Below are positions 12,681 to 21,770 of a DNA stretch of 64,000 nucleotides, in pieces. The DNA lies in contig PHBY01000007.1 in the NCBI GenBank assembly GCA_002840735.1, forward strand, positions 62,001 to 126,000, given 5' to 3'. Source of the stretch: Chloroflexi bacterium HGW-Chloroflexi-2. Lineage in GTDB: Bacteria > Chloroflexota > Anaerolineae > Anaerolineales > Anaerolineaceae. The position numbers were made by a program, and so were the translations under genes. The notes beneath the pieces were generated by a model. The model ran no database searches and had not been told where the DNA came from. It was given only the letters and a program-made list of their open reading frames with translations. Every line of letters starts with the position of its first letter. Positions within the stretch are counted from its first letter, which is position 1.

Positions 12681-14465
12681 ATGAGCGAAAAAATTAAAAC
12701 TATCGTTTTACCAAACAGTATTACTGTTCGCGACCTGGCTCAAGTTATGGAGACCAGTCCGATTCAAGTTATAAAAGTGTTAATGGCAAATGGTGTTATG
12801 GCAAACATCAACCAGCAAGTTGATTTTGACACAGCTGCAATTGTTGCCTCAGAACTAGGGTTTGAAGCCATTGCTGAATCTTACGAAGAAGAAGAGATCG
12901 CAGAAGTAGGCGAAATTCCAATGTGGCGCCGGATGATTATGGATGAAAACCCAAAAGAATTAGTCAATCGTCCTCCTGTTGTGACAATTCTCGGACACGT
13001 AGATCATGGAAAAACAACTCTGCTGGATGCCATTCGCCACACGGATGTGGCCGGGGGAGAAGCAGGTGGTATAACCCAGCACATTGGTGCATATCAGATT
13101 GAGCATAAAGGACAATTAATCACATTCTTAGACACACCTGGTCATGCAGCTTTTACCGCCATGAGATCACGTGGAGCACAGGGTGCTGATATTGTCATTC
13201 TTGTAGTTGCGGCTGACGATGGAGTTATGCCTCAAACCAAAGAAGCAATTGCGCATGCCAAAGCTGCCAGAGTTCCGATTATTGTAGCTCTCAATAAAAT
13301 TGATCGTCCTGATGCGAATCCTGAATTTGCAAAGCGACAATTATCCGAAAATGGACTGGTTCCAGAGGATTGGGATGGGGACACAATGATCATTCCTGTT
13401 TCTGCCAAGCAAAGAACTGGCATTGAAGACTTACTTGAAGCAATTCTATTAACTGCAGAAGGCATGAGCATTAAAGCTAATCCAAATGGTAAAAAGATTG
13501 GTACCATCATCGAAGCTGAAATTGACAAATCAAAAGGTGTCATGGCAACTTTATTAATCCAAAATGGGACAGTCAATGCCGGTGATATCGTTGTAGCGGG
13601 TAGTTCATATGGCCGAATTCGAGCTATGTTTGATTATAAAAACAAACCGATTCGGAAAGCAGGTCCTTCCACACCGATTTTGATTATGGGTATGAATGAT
13701 GTTCCGCAGGCTGGTGATATCTTCCAGGTCGTTGGATCAACGAAAGAAGCTATGTCAATTGTTACAAAAAGAAAAATTGCTGATAAAGATTCCCGCTTTG
13801 CATCTCCAAAGGCCACTTTGGAAGAATTGTTCAGTCGTGTACAATCAGGCGAAGAGAAAGAATTACGCCTTATCATCAAAGCTGATGTTCAGGGTTCTCT
13901 TGAACCCATCATGAACTCATTAAATGATTTGGCAAGCAAAGAAATCAGTATCAATATTCTGCATGCTGAAACTGGAAATATCAGTGAAAATGATGTGATG
14001 TTAGCCAGTGCTTCAACAGCAATTATTGTAGGATTTAACGTCACTGCAGATGCAGCCGCAAAACGAATGGCTGAGGGTGAAGGTGTTTCTATCAGATTGT
14101 ATAAAATCATTTATCGCTTAATTGAAGATGTCGAAAAAGCATTAAAAGGTATGCTGGAACCAGAGTTTGTTGAAGTGATCATCGGAAAAGCAGAAGTCCT
14201 GGCAATCTTTAAAATTCAGAAAATTGGTGCAATTGCTGGATGTAAAATTACGGCAGGTGAATTTAAAAGAAATGCCAAAGCGCGCATTGTTCGCAATGAG
14301 GAAGTAATCCATGAAGGTGAGATCAGTTCCTTAAAACACGAAAAGGATGATGTACGAGAGGTTCGCACTGGATTTGAGTGTGGTATCGGGCTAAAAGGAT
14401 TTTCTGATTTTGAAGTTGGTGATACGATTTTGTGCTTTACCAAAGAGCTTTCAACAGAAAGTTAG
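12681..14465 (+). CDS. infB: Translation initiation factor IF-2
   Basis: VVTILGHVDHGKTTLLDAIR, TPGHAAFTAMRSRGAQGADIVILVVAADDGVMPQT, NKID. Confidence 0.97.
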   Translation: MSEKIKTIVLPNSITVRDLAQVMETSPIQVIKVLMANGVMANINQQVDFDTAAIVASELGFEAIAESYEEEEIAEVGEIPMWRRMIMDENPKELVNRPPVVTILGHVDHGKTTLLDAIRHTDVAGGEAGGITQHIGAYQIEHKGQLITFLDTPGHAAFTAMRSRGAQGADIVILVVAADDGVMPQTKEAIAHAKAARVPIIVALNKIDRPDANPEFAKRQLSENGLVPEDWDGDTMIIPVSAKQRTGIEDLLEAILLTAEGMSIKANPNGKKIGTIIEAEIDKSKGVMATLLIQNGTVNAGDIVVAGSSYGRIRAMFDYKNKPIRKAGPSTPILIMGMNDVPQAGDIFQVVGSTKEAMSIVTKRKIADKDSRFASPKATLEELFSRVQSGEEKELRLIIKADVQGSLEPIMNSLNDLASKEISINILHAETGNISENDVMLASASTAIIVGFNVTADAAAKRMAEGEGVSIRLYKIIYRLIEDVEKALKGMLEPEFVEVIIGKAEVLAIFKIQKIGAIAGCKITAGEFKRNAKARIVRNEEVIHEGEISSLKHEKDDVREVRTGFECGIGLKGFSDFEVGDTILCFTKELSTES

Positions 14466-14480
14466 ATCGCGAGGAAAAAC

Positions 14481-14900
14481 ATGCCATCAAAATTACGATT
14501 GACAAAAATTGGTGATCGAATTCAACAGGAAATTTCCGAAATGTTAGTACGTCAGGAAATTTCAGACCCGAGACTATTGGGGGTAACAATAACGGATGTA
14601 AAAGTAGATCGTGAATTAGCCTTCGCGTCTGTTTATGTTTCGGCTTTAGAGGGTAGCGAGCGTTCCAAAGAAATTTTACAGGGTTTTGAGAGTGCCAGTA
14701 GTTATATACGAAAATTATTATCCATGCGGATTGAATTGCGCGCATTCCCAAGATTACGTTTTTTTTGGGATCCAACACCAGAACGAGCTGATCGGATCGA
14801 GCAAATCCTTTCCACAATTCGGGATGACGAAATTGTGAACTCTTCACCAACAGCGGAGGAAACAGATCTGGATGACAATTCCATCTCGAGAGACGATTAA
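14481..14900 (+). CDS. rbfA: Ribosome-binding factor A
   Basis: RLTKIGDRIQQEISEMLVRQEISDPRLLGVTITDVKVDRELAFASVYVS; operon position. Confidence 0.95.
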   Translation: MPSKLRLTKIGDRIQQEISEMLVRQEISDPRLLGVTITDVKVDRELAFASVYVSALEGSERSKEILQGFESASSYIRKLLSMRIELRAFPRLRFFWDPTPERADRIEQILSTIRDDEIVNSSPTAEETDLDDNSISRDD

Positions 14901-15834
14901 AGCTCTCTTTACAGAAGCACAATCCGTACTTCTGGCTTCCCATATCCGTCCGGATGGCGATGCTGTAGGATCTTTATTAGGACTGGGCAATGCATTAATC
15001 CTTTCTGGCAAAAAAGTATTCATGGCATTAAGTGATGGATTACCTTCGAATTTCCATTATTTACATGGTGCACACCTTGTTAAAAGGGTTGTACCTAAAG
15101 GTCTCAAATTTGATTTAACGATCAGCCTGGACACCTCCGATTTAGATCGTTCTGGTGGAATTTTCGGAAATCGAGAAATAATATTAAACATTGATCATCA
15201 CATTACCAACACTTTATTTGCCCAATATAATCTTAATGATCCAGAGTCTGTTGCCACCTGTGCATTAGTGGCTGAAAATTTAGAAGGTTGGGGACTATCA
15301 ATGACTGCAGAGACGGCCTCTTTATTAATGACCGGGTTAATTACCGACACAATTGGATTTCGCACCTCAAATATGTCTTCAAAAGCTATGAGAATTGCAG
15401 CAGATTTGATAGACAAAGGTGCTGATCTGCCAACAATATACCAACAAGCCTTGACAAATAAAAGTTTTGACCAGTTAATTTATTGGGGTTACGCATTAAA
15501 AAAATTGAAACGGAATGACCGATTAGCCTGGACAACTTTAACCCTTGATGATCGTAAAGATGCCGGATACAATGGGAATGATGATGCTGATTTAAATACA
15601 ATCTTATCCAGTATCCTTGATTGTGATATAACCATCCTCTTTGTTGAGCAAAATAATGGACATGTGAAAGTTTCGTGGCGTGGAAAATCAGGCTTCAATG
15701 TATCTAATCTTGCTCAATCTTTAGGTGGCGGTGGTCATCCTGCGGCCTCAGGGACAGATATTGAAGGTAGTTTGGAAGAAGTACAATTTACAGTTATAAA
15801 CAAAACTTTAGAATTGATGAAAGAAAATAAGTAA
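14872..15834 (+). CDS. nrnA: DHH-family phosphoesterase, NrnA-like
   Basis: ASHIRPDGDAVGSLLGLGNAL, SLDTSDLDR, NIDHHITN, GGGGHPAASG. Confidence 0.9.
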   Translation: MTIPSRETIKALFTEAQSVLLASHIRPDGDAVGSLLGLGNALILSGKKVFMALSDGLPSNFHYLHGAHLVKRVVPKGLKFDLTISLDTSDLDRSGGIFGNREIILNIDHHITNTLFAQYNLNDPESVATCALVAENLEGWGLSMTAETASLLMTGLITDTIGFRTSNMSSKAMRIAADLIDKGADLPTIYQQALTNKSFDQLIYWGYALKKLKRNDRLAWTTLTLDDRKDAGYNGNDDADLNTILSSILDCDITILFVEQNNGHVKVSWRGKSGFNVSNLAQSLGGGGHPAASGTDIEGSLEEVQFTVINKTLELMKENK

Positions 15835-15883
15835 ATGATTTATTCATTGAAAACTTATATAATCCATACCGGGGAGCAAACAA

Positions 15884-16783
15884 ATGGAAAAAGAAAATAA
15901 AAATTTAATTAGTGGTGTAATTGTTATTGACAAACCAATTGGCATGACTTCGCATGATGTTGTGCAAATTGTAAGAAAAGGGACAAATATTCGCAGAGCT
16001 GGCCATACCGGAACATTAGATCCCAGGGCTTCTGGTGTTCTGGTTGTATTGGTTGGTCCAGCTGTGCGATTGAGTGAATATGTTTCTGCATCAGACAAAC
16101 GCTATCAAGCTGTCATTCAATTAGGCACAACAACCGATACATATGATGCAGACGGACGAGTCTTGTCAACCACATCGGTAGATATTTCTGAAAAACAATT
16201 TGACGATGTTTTACAATCATTTGTTGGACAAATTGAACAGGTTCCACCCCCTTATTCCTCAGTAAAAGTCAAGGGACGTCATGCATACGATATGGCCCGT
16301 AATGGAGAAGAAGTAGATCTCGAACCCCGCACGATTAATGTCTACAATTTGGATTTGTTGGAATGGGCTCCCCCGGAGGCTGTAATTGATGTGTATTGCT
16401 CTTCAGGTACTTATGTGCGCTCGTTAGCTCATGATCTGGGTGAAAAATTAGGATGTGGGGCACACCTGATTGGTCTGCGGCGAACAAAATCCGGGCGCTT
16501 CACTTTGCGTGATGCAGTACCACTGCGCAAATTACGCGAAGCTTTTGAAAATGATACCTGGCAAAATTTAATTATCCCTGCAGCCGAAGCTTTAACTGAT
16601 TGGCCAGCGGTAGAACTAACGACTGAACAATTAGATATTGTCCGCCATGGTCGTAGAATTCCTGCGGAACCAGGCGCTGGAACGATGGCACGGGCAATCA
16701 GTGAAGAAGGTGAATTAATTGGTTTGCTGGAACTGGATCCTGAAACACAGGAATGGCAACCCAAAAAGGTTTTCACCTCCTGA
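15884..16783 (+). CDS. truB: tRNA pseudouridine(55) synthase TruB
   Basis: VIDKPIGMTSHDVV, RRAGHTGTLDPRASGVLVV, PPPYSSVKVKGRHAYDMAR. Confidence 0.96.
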   Translation: MEKENKNLISGVIVIDKPIGMTSHDVVQIVRKGTNIRRAGHTGTLDPRASGVLVVLVGPAVRLSEYVSASDKRYQAVIQLGTTTDTYDADGRVLSTTSVDISEKQFDDVLQSFVGQIEQVPPPYSSVKVKGRHAYDMARNGEEVDLEPRTINVYNLDLLEWAPPEAVIDVYCSSGTYVRSLAHDLGEKLGCGAHLIGLRRTKSGRFTLRDAVPLRKLREAFENDTWQNLIIPAAEALTDWPAVELTTEQLDIVRHGRRIPAEPGAGTMARAISEEGELIGLLELDPETQEWQPKKVFTS

Positions 16784-16811
16784 TATTACTCATAAGATTG
16801 TGACCAGGTTT

Positions 16812-17762
16812 ATGAATCACATCGAAGGTGTTAAAGCTGCTAAAAACCAGGTCGTTTACGCCACAATCGGAGCTTTTGATGGTGTTCATTTAGGACACCA
16901 ACATTTGATCCGGTCGATGGTTACCCAGTCCCAAAAAGACTCAGTCCAATCTTTGGTGATCACTTTTCACCCCCATCCAGCAGTATTATTAAGGTCATTA
17001 CCTCTACCTTTTTACATAACTACTCCTTCTGAAAAACTATCTATTTTTCATCAATTAGGAGTTGATTTTGTATTGGATCTGAATTTTACCAATAAGATGG
17101 CAGGAATGGAACCAGATCAATTCATAAATTTGCTTCTGGATCAATATTCCATTAAGCAAATTTGGTTAGGGAAAGATTTTGCTTTAGGTAAAAAAAGATC
17201 TGGAAATCTGACAGTACTGCGTGAAATTGGTAAAGAAAAGGGATTTTCAATCATAGATTGCCCCCACGTAGAAGATGCTAAAGGGAAAATATCATCCTCA
17301 GAAATAAGAAATTGGATAACTACTGGTAATTTTCCACAAACAACCAATGCCCTCAATCGATATTATTCTCTTGAAGGTAAAGTCATCTATGGAGATTCAC
17401 GGGGAAGGAAAATTGGATTTCCCACCGCGAATTTAGACGTATGGGAAGGGAAGCTTTTGCCAACACCCGGCGTATATGCTACCTGGATCACAATTGATGA
17501 TAAAACCCTACCTTCTGTAACAAATGTTGGAATTCGACCAACTTTTGAATCAACAGATTCAAACCCAAAAATCGAAGCACACATTCTTGACTTTGATCAG
17601 GATATTTATCAGAAACAAGTACAATTGCACTTTGTTGAGAATATTCGAATTGAGAAAAAGTTCAATTCTATTGATGAGCTTATTAATCAAATTCAAAAAG
17701 ATGCTAAACGAGCTGAGGAGATTTTGAAAAATGTCAAAAAACAGACAGGTCTATTTACTTGA
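16812..17762 (+). CDS. ribF: Bifunctional riboflavin kinase / FAD synthetase
   Basis: IGAFDGVHLGHQHLIRSM, ISSSEIRNWI, GRKIGFPTANL, GVYATWITI. ATG at 16812 preferred to 16719. Confidence 0.93.
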   Translation: MNHIEGVKAAKNQVVYATIGAFDGVHLGHQHLIRSMVTQSQKDSVQSLVITFHPHPAVLLRSLPLPFYITTPSEKLSIFHQLGVDFVLDLNFTNKMAGMEPDQFINLLLDQYSIKQIWLGKDFALGKKRSGNLTVLREIGKEKGFSIIDCPHVEDAKGKISSSEIRNWITTGNFPQTTNALNRYYSLEGKVIYGDSRGRKIGFPTANLDVWEGKLLPTPGVYATWITIDDKTLPSVTNVGIRPTFESTDSNPKIEAHILDFDQDIYQKQVQLHFVENIRIEKKFNSIDELINQIQKDAKRAEEILKNVKKQTGLFT

Positions 17763-19167
17763 TCCCCACGATTTAACTCCTGAAACAATTGCAGTTACGT
17801 TCGCAAAAACATCCCGCTCCCCGCAATCATTTCAGGAAATCGCCGATGAACTGACCGATGAAAAATCCGCTGAATTTCATGAAAAATGGGTCGTGGGATA
17901 TGGCCATGCATCTGTCGCTGAACATGCAGTTTTACACATTGCTGTTGAAAATGTTTCCAGATTAGCGGTTGAATGTCTGGAAAGCAATCGTCTCGCCTCG
18001 TATACAGAAAAATCAACTCGATATCAAAAATGGAATGAAAATAGCTTTTTTATCCCAGCAGAACTGGATGATAGACCAGATTTAAAAGAAAAATACATTC
18101 TTGCGAATCAAACCCTTTTCCGAACTTATCTGGCTTCATTACCGATCATCCGGGATGAGATTGGGAAAAATAATCCCAGACGAGCAGATGAAAGTGAAGC
18201 TGCCTGGGAACGCCGCATCCGCTCGGACTATGTGGATGTTTGTCGTTTTCTTTTACCAGCATCTTCGCTCGCAAATGTAGGCATGACGATCAATGCACGG
18301 GCTCTTGAGCATGCATTACAAAAAATGCTATCCCATCCATTGGCAGAGGTCCAGGCAATGGGCATGGAAATAAAACAAGTTTCACAAAAAAATGTACCTA
18401 CTTTGGTGAAATATGCCGATGCGGTACCTTATTGCGTAAAAGCAGCTCAATCTTTTGCAGAAACATCAAAATCGGTAAAGCAATCACGAACATCAAACAA
18501 CTGGTGCCAACTGGTCCATTATGATCAAAATGCAGAAAAACTTGTGCTTGCTGGATTATTGGTGAGAAACAGCCATCTCAGTTACCAGGATGCAATGGAC
18601 TTTCTCCAATCTCTTAATCAAAACCAATTGGATTTATTGAGTAATCAGGTATTGGCTGATATCGGGCCTTTCGATATTCCCGTAAGAGAATTGGAATATG
18701 CCACATTTTCTTTTGACCTGATCATGGATCAGGGTGCTTATTTTGAGATCAAACGTCATCGTATGATGACCCAAACACCACAGGCCTTATCCACATTATT
18801 AGGGTATTCAGTTCCGAAAACATTCGTAGATGCGGGATTTGAAAGTGATTACCATCATGCAATGAAATTAGCACATAAAACATTTCTGGATATTGCTGAT
18901 TGGAAACCGAATGTAGCAAGTTATATCGTCCCGAATGGATATAATCGCAGGCTCATCTTACGCGCAAATATGCGTAGTCTGGATCATCTCATTAATCTAC
19001 GCAGCGCTCAAAACGCGCATTTCTCTATCAGAAGGATTACTCAGAGAATGGCTGAGGAAATTATGAACATAAATCCCCAACTTGGACAATTGATTCGGAA
19101 AAATCAAAATGAAACGTGGCAATCTATCGAAAATCAGTATTTTAGTGAAATTGCTCACAAGCCATAG
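17731..19167 (+). CDS. FAD-dependent thymidylate synthase (ThyX)-like protein, two tandem ThyX-like halves
   Basis: Half 1: GHASVAEHAVLHIAVENVSRLAVECLESNRLASYTEKSTRY. Half 2: FEIKRHRMMTQTPQALS ... RRLILRANMRSLDHLINLRSAQNAHFSIRRI. Confidence 0.8.
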   Translation: MSKNRQVYLLDPHDLTPETIAVTFAKTSRSPQSFQEIADELTDEKSAEFHEKWVVGYGHASVAEHAVLHIAVENVSRLAVECLESNRLASYTEKSTRYQKWNENSFFIPAELDDRPDLKEKYILANQTLFRTYLASLPIIRDEIGKNNPRRADESEAAWERRIRSDYVDVCRFLLPASSLANVGMTINARALEHALQKMLSHPLAEVQAMGMEIKQVSQKNVPTLVKYADAVPYCVKAAQSFAETSKSVKQSRTSNNWCQLVHYDQNAEKLVLAGLLVRNSHLSYQDAMDFLQSLNQNQLDLLSNQVLADIGPFDIPVRELEYATFSFDLIMDQGAYFEIKRHRMMTQTPQALSTLLGYSVPKTFVDAGFESDYHHAMKLAHKTFLDIADWKPNVASYIVPNGYNRRLILRANMRSLDHLINLRSAQNAHFSIRRITQRMAEEIMNINPQLGQLIRKNQNETWQSIENQYFSEIAHKP

Positions 19168-19192
19168 ATAAAATATCAAAAAGAAATTTGGT

Positions 19193-19783
19193 TCAACAAT
19201 TCAGGATGTTTTGAAATTCTCTGCTGGTATCTGATTGTAATCCTGTGTCATACCAGTTCCACATTTCATCCAACAACAAATCCAAAAGTGGCTTTATTTT
19301 AATTTTCTTCTGCTCATCGGATAGAGTGTTGTCATTCAGAATTTCTGAATAATCAGGATGGTTATTTTTCCACGCTTCCAACATGCGATAAGCTGATTGT
19401 GGTCGTTCTACCCATGCCCCACAAAACGAAAAGTCTGCTTTCATAACCCAACAAAGTGGAATGTTGTTATATCCATGTTGGGAAAAAAATTGGGTTAATT
19501 CTGGATTTTCATGTCTGATGAAAATTTTCATTTCGGTATAAGGGGAAGCTTCCACAATTTTCGCTATGATAGGTAAATTCATAAGACTATCTTTACACCA
19601 GGCTTCTGTAAGCAACAGAATTTTACGAACCTGGTTGAATTCCCTCAGTTTTTGGAATTCAGCAGATGTGATCCGAAGGTCATTTACTCTTTGTTGCATT
19701 TCCTTTTGTAGTGTATCCATTTGTCCAATATATTCTTTGAGAGACAGCCCACTATTCCAAATTTCTTTAGTAATCATTCTCAT
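19193..19783 (-). CDS. Thioredoxin-family protein with single-Cys site (WCKDS)
   Basis: ILLLTEAWCKDSLMNLPIIAKI resembles thioredoxin-family EDWCGD-type proteins; cis-Pro-like NIPLCWVM. Confidence 0.65.
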   Translation of the reverse strand: MRMITKEIWNSGLSLKEYIGQMDTLQKEMQQRVNDLRITSAEFQKLREFNQVRKILLLTEAWCKDSLMNLPIIAKIVEASPYTEMKIFIRHENPELTQFFSQHGYNNIPLCWVMKADFSFCGAWVERPQSAYRMLEAWKNNHPDYSEILNDNTLSDEQKKIKIKPLLDLLLDEMWNWYDTGLQSDTSREFQNILNC

Positions 19784-19935
19784 TTCCTTAAGCTAATATC
19801 ATGAATCCATTCAATAATAATACGAATGTACCGGAATTACTAACAATCAGGATTAAGTTTCTTCGGTTGATATTTTTCCTGAAGTGGCGATGATGTCAAA
19901 TTCCCGGAACAATCATATCCAAAAAATTGGATCGG

Positions 19936-19963
19936 TTGACAAAAAAATATTTCGATATATAAT
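19936..19963 (+). promoter_or_regulatory. Consensus sigma-70-type promoter of trpB leader
   Basis: TTGACA (19936-19941), 16-nt spacer, TATAAT (19958-19963). Confidence 0.75.
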
Positions 19964-19979
19964 TTGGCAATAATTAAAT

Positions 19980-20281
19980 ACAAAAGACGTTGAAGAGGAC
20001 GAGTACATAATGCCTCGACGGTACAGAGAGCAATGATTGGTGAGAAATTGCCCGAACAGTATTATCGAATGGACCTCAGAGTCGCAGGGTGAAAGGATAC
20101 GATTAGCCCGTGCCGGAGTTGCCACCGTTATCAAGGTAAAGGGTATCGCAATAGGCTGTACCCGAAAGAGTGAGGCTGGCTTTATTCCCTTTGTTTCACA
20201 AAGGGATTTTTAATTAAAGCTTTCCTAAATGAGGTGGCACCACGGACTCAGCGTTCGTCCTCGAGCGAACGCTGTTTTTTT
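19980..20281 (+). promoter_or_regulatory. T-box riboswitch, probable tRNA-Trp (UGG specifier), upstream of trpB2
   Basis: T-box core GAGGTGGCACCACGG (20231-20245); intrinsic terminator CAGCGTTCG-N8-CGAACGCTG-TTTTTTT (20249-20281); candidate specifier CGAA-TGG-ACC with TGG at 20070-20072. Confidence 0.85.
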
Positions 20282-20332
20282 GTTAAAAGACATGCGTTCG
20301 CACACACAATCATTTTATTTTTGGAGGAATTC

Positions 20333-21712
20333 ATGTCTACCACAACCCGTTTTATGCTGAGTGAAAATGATGTACCAAAACATTTTTACAACATTGCAGC
20401 CGATAGTCCCGTCAAACCAACACCAGTACTGCATCCTCAATCGAAAGAACCAGTCACCCCCGATTTTCTAAGTGCCATATTTCCGACGCCAATTATAGAG
20501 CAGGAAATGAGTATGGATCGATTTATAGAGATACCGGAAGAAGTACGCGAGATCTATAAGTTATGGCGGCCAACCCCATTGATTCGTGCGATGAGATTGG
20601 AAAAAGCGCTGAACACCCCTGCGCACATTTACTTCAAATATGAAGGTGTGTCGCCTTCTGGAAGTCACAAATCAAATTCCGCTGTCGCACAGGCATATTA
20701 CAACAAGATAGCCGGCACAAAATCAATAACTACGGAGACAGGTGCTGGTCAATGGGGTACCGCGCTCAGTATGGCGTGTAATTTCTTTGGAATGGAACTG
20801 GAAGTTTACATGGTCAAAGTTTCATACCATCAAAAACCAGCCAGAAGATATGTTATGGAGACTTATGGAGCAACAGTTTTTTCCAGCCCCAGTGATAACA
20901 CACAAACTGGAAGGACCATCATAGCAAAAGATCCTGATAATCAGGGTTCATTAGGCATTGCTATTTCCGAAGCTGTTGAAATCGCAGCCTTATCAGGAGG
21001 TCAGAAGAAATATAGCCTCGGTTCTGTGTTGAATCATGTTCTCTTGCACCAGACGGTTATCGGAGAAGAAGCACTTAAACAAATGGACATGGCAAATGAA
21101 TATCCGGATGTGGTAATCGGCTGCGTGGGTGGTGGTTCCAATTTCTCAGGAATCGCATTCCCCTTCTTGCGCGAAAACCTGAAAAATGGTCAGCGAACCA
21201 GGTTATTAGCAGTCGAACCCACAACTACACCATCCTTAACCCGCGGGATTTATGGCTATGATTATGGTGACACAGCTCAAATAGCTCCTATTTTAAAAAT
21301 GTTCACCTTAGGACATGATTTTATGCCACCGGTCATTCACGCAGGTGGGCTACGTTACCATGGTGTAGCTCCTCAACTGAGTGCGCTATACGATGCTGGA
21401 TTAATTGAAGCAATAGCGCTTGGTCAATTAGAAGTCTTTCAAGCCGCGACATTATTTGCTCAAACTGAAGGAATCTTACCAGCACCTGAATCTTCCCATG
21501 CTATTCGAGCAGCTATCAACGAAGCGATTGAAGCAAAAAAATTAGGTGAGAAACGTGTAATATTATTCAACTTATCCGGTCATGGCCACTTTGATTTAAC
21601 AGCATACAACGCTTATAATTCTGGTGAATTAACGAATAATGAATATCCAGAACATGCCATCAGTGATATTGAATCACACTTACCAAAAGTGAACATTCCT
21701 GTAATGGGATAA
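20333..21712 (+). CDS. trpB: TrpB-like pyridoxal-phosphate enzyme, TrpB2 type (tryptophan synthase beta)
   Basis: [61 protein letters not shown] at 20333 follows GGAGG; the called start at 20234 lies inside the T-box. Confidence 0.92.
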   Translation: MSTTTRFMLSENDVPKHFYNIAADSPVKPTPVLHPQSKEPVTPDFLSAIFPTPIIEQEMSMDRFIEIPEEVREIYKLWRPTPLIRAMRLEKALNTPAHIYFKYEGVSPSGSHKSNSAVAQAYYNKIAGTKSITTETGAGQWGTALSMACNFFGMELEVYMVKVSYHQKPARRYVMETYGATVFSSPSDNTQTGRTIIAKDPDNQGSLGIAISEAVEIAALSGGQKKYSLGSVLNHVLLHQTVIGEEALKQMDMANEYPDVVIGCVGGGSNFSGIAFPFLRENLKNGQRTRLLAVEPTTTPSLTRGIYGYDYGDTAQIAPILKMFTLGHDFMPPVIHAGGLRYHGVAPQLSALYDAGLIEAIALGQLEVFQAATLFAQTEGILPAPESSHAIRAAINEAIEAKKLGEKRVILFNLSGHGHFDLTAYNAYNSGELTNNEYPEHAISDIESHLPKVNIPVMG

Positions 21713-21725
21713 ATATTATGGATTT

Positions 21726-21770
21726 ACACAGAGAAGCTACAATTGAGCGCTTCTCTGTGTTTATTTTTTT
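21726..21770 (+). terminator. Rho-independent terminator after trpB
   Basis: ACACAGAGAAGC...GCTTCTCTGTGT followed by T-rich tract. Confidence 0.8.

Noticed and set aside
20234-20332. N-terminal extension of the trpB ORF
   Set aside because: Falls in the T-box and terminator; the ATG at 20333 has a good GGAGG site.
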